From Streptomyces alboflavus (GTDB lineage Bacteria; Actinomycetota; Actinomycetes; Streptomycetales; Streptomycetaceae), in the NCBI RefSeq assembly GCF_000716675.1, contig NZ_JNXT01000007.1, forward strand, positions 1 to 64,000: a stretch of DNA of 64,000 bases. Direction: 5' to 3'. The first letter of the stretch is position 1; each line of letters begins with the position of its first letter. Positions 42,651-49,167 of the stretch are shown here, piece after piece. The notes beneath the pieces were generated by a model, which was not told where the DNA came from, searched no databases, and worked only from the letters and a program-made list of their open reading frames with translations. The translations under genes were made by a program, and so were the position numbers.

Positions 42651-43129
42651 GCGTCACCCCCGGCCCCTGCGCCCGCGGTACGCACCGGCCCGGCGGGCAC
42701 CGTCAGCGTGACGGTGCCGGTCACGTGCTTGCCGATGCTGTTGGCACCGACGACGTTGACGGTGACCGTCGCCGTCCCGCCCTCCGCCGCACCCTCAGCG
42801 CCCACCGCACCCTGCTCGACCTGCTCGACCGTCCCTGTCAACGTCATCGTGTCTCCGGGGTAGTTGGGCGCCCCCAGCCTGATCGCCACCTTCCTGAGGG
42901 TGGCTCCGGGGCCGAAGCAGTCCGTCAGATACCGCCCCACCAGGCCGTTGGTCGTGAGGATGTTCATGAAGATGTCGGGGGAGCCCTTCGCCTTGGCCAG
43001 CTCCACGTCGTGGTGCACGTCCTGGTAGTCCCGCGAGGCGATGGCCCCGGCGACGATCAGGGTGCGGGTGACCGGGATCTCCAGGGGCGGCAGCGTGTCC
43101 CCCGCGCGCGGTGCGGATGCGGTGCTCAT
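42647..43129 (-). CDS. MaoC family hydratase (ChsH1-like)
   Basis: A 160-residue single hot-dog domain: LEIPVTRTLIVAGAIASRDY, QDVHHDVELAKAKGSPDIFM (hydratase-2 type motif with the DxxxxH-like arrangement), MNILTTNGLVGRYLTDCFGP and the VTVNVVGANSIGKHVTGTVT end. ChsH1 pairs with the MaoC-like half of ChsH2 to hydrate an unsaturated steroid side-chain CoA ester. ATG at 43129 overlaps the upstream stop (ATGA), and its own stop overlaps the next start the same way. Confidence 0.88.
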   Translation of the reverse strand: MSTASAPRAGDTLPPLEIPVTRTLIVAGAIASRDYQDVHHDVELAKAKGSPDIFMNILTTNGLVGRYLTDCFGPGATLRKVAIRLGAPNYPGDTMTLTGTVEQVEQGAVGAEGAAEGGTATVTVNVVGANSIGKHVTGTVTLTVPAGPVRTAGAGAGGDA

Positions 43130-44232
43130 ACGGACTCCTCCGTCTCCTCTGTCGTCTCCCCGGCCGTCTCCTCCGTCGTCTCCTCCGTCGCGATCAAGTC
43201 GCCCAGCTCGGCCAGGACTTCGCCGCCGCAGCCCAGGTAGGCGTCCAGCTGACGGCCCCACAGGAAGTGCCGGTGCACCGGGAACTCCACGTCGGCGCCC
43301 ACGCCGCCGTGCAGGTGCTGGCCCGCGTGCACGACGCGGCGGCCCGCCTCCGACGCCCACCACGCGGCGGTCAGCGCGTGCGTGCCGTACGTCAGGGCCT
43401 CGTCCCTGCGCCACGCCGCCTCGTACGCCGTGACCCGGATCGCCTCCGTGTCCATGTACGCCTCCGCCGCACGGAGTTGCACCGCCTGCTTCGCCGCGAG
43501 CGGGCGGCCGAACTGCTCCCGCTCGTTGGTGTACGCCACGGCCCGGGCCAGCGACCCCGCGCACACCCCGGCCTGCAGCCCGGCGAAGGCGGTCCGGGCG
43601 GTGGCCAGCACGTCGTCGTACGCGACGCCCGCCGCCCCGATGTCCCCCACCCGTTCGCCGCGCACCCCCTCAAGCACCAGCCGCCCCGCCCGCCACGGCG
43701 CCGTCAGCTCGACCGGCTCGCACCGCACGTCCGCCGTCCGCACCAGCCACAGACTCTGGTCCGCCGCGGCCACGAGCACGACCGTCGCGTCCCGCAGCCA
43801 CGGCACCCACGCCACCGTCCCGCTCAGCCTGCCGCCCTCGACCCACACCCGCCCGCCACCGCCGCCGCCCCCGCCACCGCGCGCGGGCAACGCCCCCGTC
43901 GCCACCTCCGTCCCGTCCCGCAGCCCCGGCAGCAGCCTCGCCCGCTGATCCGCCGAACCGTGCGCCGCCACCGCGAGCAGTCCGTACACACAGCTCACCG
44001 CGAACGGCACCTGCGCCGTCGTCCGGCCCTGCTCCTCAAGGAGCAGCACCAGGCCGAGCAGTCCGACCTCCTCCACCGCGCCCGGCAGGCCCGCCGCGCA
44101 CAGCGCCTTCCACAGCTCGGCGTCCGTCCCGGTGCCCGCCGCCACGAGCCGGTCCGGTGTGGACAGGTCCCCGAAGATCCGCGCGGCCAGGTCCCGGGCG
44201 GCCGTCTGCTCCGGTGTGGGCGTGAAGTCCAT
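43126..44232 (-). CDS. acyl-CoA dehydrogenase (FadE29/ChsE2-like partner)
   Basis: A 368-residue acyl-CoA dehydrogenase fold: MDFTPTPEQTAARDLAARIF, helical N domain, a beta domain with a Gly-rich loop (nine Gly in a row), and the C-terminal helices with FAGLQAGVCAGSLARAVAYT, EREQFGRPLAAKQAVQLRAA and GQHLHGGVGADVEFPVHRHF. Steroid-degrading dehydrogenases work as alpha2beta2 pairs of two different subunits; the second is encoded two genes upstream. A repetitive acidic tail (EETTEETAGETTEETEE) is unusual and encoded by a CTCCTCCGT-type repeat. ATG at 44232, 1 bp after the preceding stop. Confidence 0.88.
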   Translation of the reverse strand: MDFTPTPEQTAARDLAARIFGDLSTPDRLVAAGTGTDAELWKALCAAGLPGAVEEVGLLGLVLLLEEQGRTTAQVPFAVSCVYGLLAVAAHGSADQRARLLPGLRDGTEVATGALPARGGGGGGGGGRVWVEGGRLSGTVAWVPWLRDATVVLVAAADQSLWLVRTADVRCEPVELTAPWRAGRLVLEGVRGERVGDIGAAGVAYDDVLATARTAFAGLQAGVCAGSLARAVAYTNEREQFGRPLAAKQAVQLRAAEAYMDTEAIRVTAYEAAWRRDEALTYGTHALTAAWWASEAGRRVVHAGQHLHGGVGADVEFPVHRHFLWGRQLDAYLGCGGEVLAELGDLIATEETTEETAGETTEETEESV

Positions 44233-44233
44233 G

Positions 44234-45397
44234 TCAGCGCCCGCCCCTTCCGGAGCCCCCGCACGCACGGCCGACCACCCCGGCCGGGGCCGCGTCCGGA
44301 CCGCCGTCGGGACCGCCGCCCGGACCGCCGCCCGGACCGCCGTCCGGCGCGAGCGGCCGGAACAGCGGCAGCTCAAGGTCCTCGTCGACCCGCTGGAACT
44401 CCAGCCGCACCGGCATCCCGATCCGCACCCGGTCGTGCTCCACCCCCACCACCTGGCTGATGATCCGCACCCCCTCCGCCAGCTCGACGAGCACGACCGC
44501 GTACGGCCCCGCCGTGTCGGTGGCCCGGTCAGGCGCGGCGAAGGCCGGGAACGGCGGGTGGTGCATCACCACGTACGAGAAGACCGTGCCCTCGCCGCTC
44601 GCCTCGACCGTGTCCCAGTCGGGCGAGCCGCAGGCGTTGCAGCCCGGCAGCCAGGGGAAGCGGAGGCGGGCGCAGGAGCCGCAGCGCTGGATCAGGAGCC
44701 GGTGCCGGGCCACGCCCTCCCAGAACCCGGCGTTGTCCCTGTTGATCACGGGTCGCGGCCTCCTGCTCCGCTCCGGGGCGCCCGGCCCCGCGACCCCAGC
44801 CGCAGGCGCAGGCGCAGGCGCAGGCGCAGGCGAAGCCGATCCCAGCGCGCCCGCCCCCTTCACCCGCCGCCGCGCGGGCACGTACTTCAGGATCCGGAAG
44901 CGATGCGTCCCCGCCGGCTCGCCGTCCGCGCGGACGTCCATCCGCGTCGTCACGAAGTACCCCGTGCCGAGCTTGGTCGTCTTGCGCTCCGAGACCGACT
45001 CGATCACCGCGTCGAAGGTGATCTCCTCCCCGGGGCGCAGCGGACGCGCGTACTCCTGCTCGCAGTCGGTCGCCACCACCGAGGCGTACCCGGCGTCGTC
45101 GAGCAGGGCGAACAGCTCGTCGTACGCCTCCGAGCGGCCGCTGTGGCCGGAGAGGCCGCCCATCGTCCACACCTGGAGCATGGTCGGCGGGGCCACGGCC
45201 TCCGGGCCGGTGTACGCGGCGTGGGTGTCCCCCATCGCCTCGCACCAGTGCCTGATCATCGGCTCGTTCACCGGGTCCTTGCCGCGCCCGCCGACGGCTG
45301 CGGCCTGCCCTTCGTACGCCCTCAACTTCTCGTACAGCTCGTCCGGCTCGCGCGTGTCCGGTCCGCCGAGTCCGCCCGCGTCGTCCCCGCCCCTCAT
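44234..45397 (-). CDS. bifunctional MaoC-like/OB-fold DUF35 zinc-ribbon protein (ChsH2-like)
   Basis: A 387-residue two-domain protein. The N-terminal half is a MaoC-like hot-dog domain (VNEPMIRHWCEAMGDTHAAY, PPTMLQVWTMGGL, RPLRPGEEITFDAVIESVSE). An Ala/Pro linker (PAPAPAPAPA, from a CAGGCG repeat) joins a DUF35 domain: zinc ribbon CGSCARLRFPWLPGCNACGS with two CxxC pairs, then an OB fold ending in LEFQRVDEDLELPLFRPLA. In M. tuberculosis the C-terminal part of ChsH2 docks Ltp2. ATG at 45397 overlaps the upstream stop by 4 bp. A Gly/Pro-rich tail follows the OB fold. Confidence 0.9.
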   Translation of the reverse strand: MRGGDDAGGLGGPDTREPDELYEKLRAYEGQAAAVGGRGKDPVNEPMIRHWCEAMGDTHAAYTGPEAVAPPTMLQVWTMGGLSGHSGRSEAYDELFALLDDAGYASVVATDCEQEYARPLRPGEEITFDAVIESVSERKTTKLGTGYFVTTRMDVRADGEPAGTHRFRILKYVPARRRVKGAGALGSASPAPAPAPAPAAGVAGPGAPERSRRPRPVINRDNAGFWEGVARHRLLIQRCGSCARLRFPWLPGCNACGSPDWDTVEASGEGTVFSYVVMHHPPFPAFAAPDRATDTAGPYAVVLVELAEGVRIISQVVGVEHDRVRIGMPVRLEFQRVDEDLELPLFRPLAPDGGPGGGPGGGPDGGPDAAPAGVVGRACGGSGRGGR

Positions 45398-46581
45398 CGT
45401 CGCCCCCTCCGCATCCCGAGCCGCATCGTCGCCACGATCTCCCGCTGCACCTCGCTCACCCCGCCCCCGAAGGTGTTGATCTGCGCCGCCCTGTTCATCC
45501 GCTCCAGCTCCCCGTCCCCGGCCGTCCCCTGTGCCAGGGAGCCGGGCGAACCGGCCCGCACGAGCCCCGCGTCCCCCGCGATCTCCTGACATATTCGGTA
45601 CACCTCGACCGCCGATTCGGTTCCCACGAACTTCACGCCGCTCGCGTCCCCCGGGGCCGGACCCCCCGCCTCCACATCACCCACCAAACGCCAGTTGAGC
45701 AGGCGCGTCGCGGCAAGTCGCGCATGCGCCTCCGCCAGTTTCAAACGGACCCACGGAGCGTCAATCCGGCGCTCGCCGCTCACCGGATCGGGTGACACCG
45801 CCGCCGTGCGTGCCGCCACGTAGAAGTCCTCGGCCTGCATGCCGATCGCCGCGAGCGCGATCCGTTCGTGGTTGAGCTGGTTGGTGATGAGGTCCCAGCC
45901 GCCGTGCTCCGCGCCGACGAGGTTCCCCGCGGGCACGCGCACGCCGTCGTAGTACGTGGCCGTCGTCGTCTGGCCGCCGACGGTCTCGATCGGGGTCCAG
46001 GAGAAGCCCGGCGCGTCGGTCGGCACGAGGAGGATCGAGATGCCCCGGTGCCTGGGCGCGTCGGGGTCGGTGCGGCAGGCGAGCCAGATCCAGTCGGCGT
46101 TCTGGGCGTTGGAGGTGAAGCTCTTCTGGCCGTCGATCAGCCAGTCGCCCCGCCGGTCCGCCGTGCGGACGGCCCGGGTCCGCAGTGCGGCCAGGTCCGT
46201 GCCCGCGGACGGCTCGCTGTAACCGATCGCGAAGACGGTTTCCCCGCTCAGGATCCCGGGAAGTAAGGCGGCCTTCTGTTCCTCGGTCCCGTACTTCATC
46301 AGGGTCGGCCCGACGGTGTTCAGGGTGACCATCGACACGGGCGCGCCCGCGCGGTACGCCTCGTCGAAGAACACGAACTGCTCGTCGGCGCCGCGCCCCT
46401 GGCCCCCGTACTCGACGGGCCAGCCGAGGCCCAGGTATCCGTCCGCGCCGATGCGGCGCAGGAGCCGCCGCTGCCCTGCCTTGTCGTCGCTCGCGGGCGG
46501 CCCTTCCGGCATCAGCTCGCGGAAGTACGCGCGCAGTTCGGCGCGCAGGCACCGCTGGCGTTCGGTGGGGGCGAGGTGCAC
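45394..46581 (-). CDS. acyl-CoA dehydrogenase (FadE28/ChsE1-like partner), contains TTA codon
   Basis: A 395-residue acyl-CoA dehydrogenase and first gene of the five-gene unit. Motifs: LGLGWPVEYGGQGRGADEQF, GTEEQKAALLPGILSGETVF, FAIGYSEPSAGTDLAALRTR, WLIDGQKSFTSNAQNADWIW, NQLNHERIALAAIGMQAEDF and INTFGGGVSEVQREIVATMR. GTG at 46581 was chosen because AAGGAGAGG lies 7-8 bp before it; the open frame runs further upstream through a CGTACG repeat but without family similarity. Leucine codon 106 is TTA (plus-strand 46264-46266), the only in-frame TTA noticed in the window, so translation should depend on the bldA tRNA. Confidence 0.9.
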   Translation of the reverse strand: MHLAPTERQRCLRAELRAYFRELMPEGPPASDDKAGQRRLLRRIGADGYLGLGWPVEYGGQGRGADEQFVFFDEAYRAGAPVSMVTLNTVGPTLMKYGTEEQKAALLPGILSGETVFAIGYSEPSAGTDLAALRTRAVRTADRRGDWLIDGQKSFTSNAQNADWIWLACRTDPDAPRHRGISILLVPTDAPGFSWTPIETVGGQTTTATYYDGVRVPAGNLVGAEHGGWDLITNQLNHERIALAAIGMQAEDFYVAARTAAVSPDPVSGERRIDAPWVRLKLAEAHARLAATRLLNWRLVGDVEAGGPAPGDASGVKFVGTESAVEVYRICQEIAGDAGLVRAGSPGSLAQGTAGDGELERMNRAAQINTFGGGVSEVQREIVATMRLGMRRGRR

Positions 46582-46680
46582 GGCGGCGGCCTCTCCTTCT
46601 CGTACGGCTTCTCGTACGGCTTCTCGTACGGCCGCGTACGGGCCGTCTGCCGGGAACGATTTCTGACTGTCCGTCAGAAA
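46582..46680 (-). promoter_or_regulatory. leader of the igr-like operon with perfect inverted repeat
   Basis: TTTCTGAC-TGTCC-GTCAGAAA (46660-46680) is a perfect 8-5-8 dyad about 80 bp before the GTG start and is a good operator candidate. Between it and the gene lie three direct copies of TTCTCGTACGGC (46597-46632). Confidence 0.6.
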
Positions 46681-46852
46681 CAGAACCGGCGTCAAGGCCC
46701 CCGCGCACACCCGCACACCGAGGAGACCCGGCGGGAACGCGTCCCAGCACCCCCGGACGCAGCTGCGCGGCGGTGCCCGAGGCACCGCCGCGCAACTGTC
46801 ACATCACCCCTTGGAGCAGACCCCGAGGATCACTCCCCGACGAGGCCCGAGA

Positions 46853-47164
46853 TCACCACAGTTCGCTGAAGTTGACGGCGACGTTCGCGTTGCTCTGGTC
46901 GATCTCCGTGAACGCGGAACCGTTCACCTGAGCCGTGTTGCTCTGGTTCGAGGCGCCGTTGCCGACCGCCTGCTGCTGCGTCGTGGACGAGTTGCCGTTG
47001 TTGTCGTCGCCGACGCCGCTGCCGCTGACCGTGGCCACACCGGCGTTGGATCCGTCGTCCGCGAACGAGCCGTTGTCGGCCATCGCAACGCCGGAGAAGA
47101 GGGCGGCGGCGAGGGGCAGGGCCGCGACAGCAGCGAGGGCGCGGGCGGTACGGATGCTTGCCAT
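46853..47164 (-). CDS. small secreted Asn/Gln/Ser-rich protein
   Basis: A 103-residue protein with a clear Sec signal (MASIRTARALAAVAALPLAA ... GVAMA, cleavage near residue 29). The mature 74 residues have no Cys, Lys or Arg and are rich in Asn, Gln, Ser, Gly and Asp, e.g. NNGNSSTTQQQAVGNGASNQ and QSNANVAVNFSELW. The spacing of Q, G and N is reminiscent of curlin-type or other amyloid-forming surface proteins, but no exact family repeat is present and it is not a chaplin or rodlin. ATG at 47164 behind an ideal GGAGGAA site suggests strong translation. Confidence 0.75.
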   Translation of the reverse strand: MASIRTARALAAVAALPLAAALFSGVAMADNGSFADDGSNAGVATVSGSGVGDDNNGNSSTTQQQAVGNGASNQSNTAQVNGSAFTEIDQSNANVAVNFSELW

Positions 47165-47510
47165 GTCATTCCTCCAGAACGGGAGATACGCACCGGCGGG
47201 AAGCCGGATGCGCCTCAAGTAGCGCTTGCTCCAAGGCGGTTGGCCGACCGCCTCGGTTCTGCATCTGCACGACGTCGCGAGACCAGAGTTGCCCATGGCA
47301 TCCCCGGCGAACCACCCCGGAAGGCTCGATTCCCCCGCAAGCGTGAGGACAAGTCGATAAACACGCTTTGCGCCCCCGAAGTCGCAGCTCAGCGCCGTCC
47401 CGGTGGCCGAGGCCAGGCGCCGCACGGGCTGAAGCGTTCCCGCATCCGGCCGAAGTCGGGGGCGCCGTCCGCGTCCGGCGCGCCACCCCGGGCCACCCCC
47501 CTTCCTTTCA
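47165..47510. other. intergenic region between secreted protein and primase-polymerase
   Basis: No gene supported. It holds the divergent promoters, a GGCGGT/ACCGCC hairpin near 47236-47254 and an AAGCGTG/CACGCTT dyad near 47340-47370. The LexA-like box follows at 47511. Confidence 0.4.
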
Positions 47511-47526
47511 TCGAACGTTTGTACGA
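47511..47526. promoter_or_regulatory. LexA (SOS) box candidate
   Basis: TCGAAC-GTTT-GTACGA matches the actinobacterial LexA palindrome TCGAAC-N4-GTTCGA at all but one of twelve defined bases. It lies 10 bp before the start codon of the primase-polymerase gene, so LexA would block its transcription until DNA damage. Confidence 0.6.
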
Positions 47527-47536
47527 AACTGAGGGC

Positions 47537-48634
47537 ATGGCCCCCATCGACCGCCATGCCGCAGACCGCGCCGCCGACCACACACCCCGCCACCCGGCGG
47601 AGCCCCACAGGGCCGAGCCCCACACGCCGGAGCACCGGGCCGACCGCCGCACCGCCACCCTCGCGCTGGCCCACGCCCTGACCGCCGCCGAGCGCGGCCT
47701 CGCCGTCATCCCGCTGTCGCGGACGAAGCTCCCGGCGCTGCGCTCCCCGCACCACGACGAGGCACGGCACCACGCCGTCCCGGGCGCGCACGCCGCCCTG
47801 GACGACCACACCGCCCCCGGCGACCACACCGCCCCGGGACACCCCGCCTCCCCAGGGCACCGCGGCATGCCGAGGCACCGCGACGCCCCGCACCCGCCAT
47901 CGCCCTGCCGCGGCGAGTGCGGCCGCATGGGACACGGCGTGTACGACGCGTCGACCGACCCGCACCGCATCCGCGAACTGTTCGCCGCCGCGCCCTGGGC
48001 CTCCGGCTACGGCATCGCCTGCGGACTGCCGCCGTACCACCTGATCGGCATCGACCTGGACACCAAGTCGGGCGTCGACGCCCCCGCCGAACTGCGGGAG
48101 TTGGCGTTGCGGCACCTGTTCACGATCCCGGAGACCGTCGTCGTGGCGACGCCGAGCGGGGGCCGCCACATCTGGCTGGCCGGCCCGCCCGACACCGTCG
48201 TACCGAACTCCGCGGGCCGCCTGGCCCCCGGCATCGACATCCGCGGCGCGGGCGGCTACCTGGTCGGCCCGGGCTCCCGCACCGAGCACGGCGTCTACAG
48301 CGCGGTCCCCGGCACGGCCCACCTCCCGCCGGCCACCTGTCCGCCCGCGCTCCTGCGGCTGCTCACCCCGTCACCCCGCCGCCGCCCCCGGCCCGCGCAC
48401 GCGGGCGCCCCCGCGGACCCCCAACAGGGCCAGGGCCTGGTCCAGTTCGTCCTCGCCGCACACGAGGGCCAGCGCAACACCCGCCTGTTCTGGGCGGCAT
48501 GCCGCGCGTACGAGAACGGCTTCGGCGAGGCCCTCACCGCACCCCTCACCGACGCGGCGCTCCGCGTCGGCCTCACCGCACGCGAGGCGGCCTCGACAAT
48601 CGCCTCGGCGGCCCGCCTGACGGGCCACGCGTGA
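47537..48634 (+). CDS. bifunctional DNA primase/polymerase (Prim-Pol, AEP) protein
   Basis: A 365-residue stand-alone archaeo-eukaryotic-type primase. The catalytic motifs are intact: LIGIDLDTK (Asp173 and Asp175), TPSGGRHIWL (His211) and GIDIRGAGGYLVGPGS. Before them, a Cys/His segment (CRGECGRMGHGVYDASTDP) is typical of Prim-Pol N domains; a His/Pro/Ala-rich insert with DHTAPG repeats precedes it. The C-terminal helical domain (VLAAHEGQRNTRLFWAACRA, GLTAREAASTIASAARLTG) is of the PriCT type. No helicase is fused or adjacent. It could prime or bypass lesions. ATG at 47537, GAGGG close by; a LexA-like box overlaps the presumed promoter. Confidence 0.9.
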   Translation: MAPIDRHAADRAADHTPRHPAEPHRAEPHTPEHRADRRTATLALAHALTAAERGLAVIPLSRTKLPALRSPHHDEARHHAVPGAHAALDDHTAPGDHTAPGHPASPGHRGMPRHRDAPHPPSPCRGECGRMGHGVYDASTDPHRIRELFAAAPWASGYGIACGLPPYHLIGIDLDTKSGVDAPAELRELALRHLFTIPETVVVATPSGGRHIWLAGPPDTVVPNSAGRLAPGIDIRGAGGYLVGPGSRTEHGVYSAVPGTAHLPPATCPPALLRLLTPSPRRRPRPAHAGAPADPQQGQGLVQFVLAAHEGQRNTRLFWAACRAYENGFGEALTAPLTDAALRVGLTAREAASTIASAARLTGHA

Positions 48635-48967
48635 CACGCACCGTCACGCCACGACCGCCGGGGCCGCGCTCAACGCGCGCCCGTCACCCACCCTCCCGGA
48701 CCTTCGACACCGTCCTACCGGGCGGCGACGGCCGGTCGATGAAGACGACCGCGTACCTTCCCTGCGCACCACGGTGAACACGCCCCGTACCCCGGGCACC
48801 CCGCTCGGAATCACCGGAACGCCACGACCGCATCAAGGCGATGTTCGGGCTCATCCGCCCTCATCGGAAGAACGCCGCGGTCCGGGATCTGTACGACCAC
48901 GCCCGGACGGTCGCACATCCCGCCTTGGTCAGTTGAGTCGTGTGAGTCGTGCTGGACCACAAAGCGG
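48635..48967. other. 396-bp gap with a short relic frame
   Basis: The gap to the tRNA holds no complete gene that I can defend. A frame from 48805 to the TGA at 48937-48939 has good codon bias and reads SPERHDRIKAMFGLIRPHRK then NAAVRDLYDHARTVAHPALV, with an internal ATG at 48841. It looks like the C-terminal remnant of a lost gene, or a peptide of about 32 residues. Family not recognised. Confidence 0.3.
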
Positions 48968-49008
48968 AAGGGGTGGGGTGACCGGAAGTTCCGGTCACCC
49001 CACCCCTT
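48968..49008. terminator. 20-bp perfect hairpin, terminator of tRNA-Ser(TGA)
   Basis: AAGGGGTGGGGTGACCGGAA (48968-48987) and its exact complement (48989-49008) are separated by one G. It follows the 3' end of the minus-strand tRNA. Confidence 0.8.
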
Positions 49009-49030
49009 GAGGCCTCGCGGCCAGATCCTG

Positions 49031-49115
49031 CGGTGGGTGTGGGATTTGAACCCACGGTGGCTCGCGCCACGACGGTTTTCAAGACCGTTCCCTTAGGCCG
49101 CTCGGGCAACCCACC
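49031..49115 (-). tRNA. tRNA-Ser (anticodon TGA)
   Basis: Reading the minus strand, an 85-nt class II tRNA begins GGTGGGT and ends ACCCACC plus G. The loop CTTGAAA gives anticodon TGA; the long variable arm is CGTGGCGCGAGCCACC-like and the T loop is GGTTCAAATCC. Confidence 0.95.
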
Positions 49116-49167
49116 CCGCGCCCCTGGGCCGCTGATCGGCCGGTGGCGCGGGGTCAAGAGTAGCGGG

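Noticed and set aside
46853..47164. Small secreted protein considered as a chaplin or rodlin
   Set aside because: It lacks the chaplin Cys pair and GNxxxxP-type core and does not match rodlin length or Cys content.
48774..49010. A 78-residue plus-strand open frame before tRNA-Ser(TGA)
   Set aside because: It runs through the tRNA terminator hairpin, has no ribosome binding site, and a different frame in the same DNA shows better coding bias.
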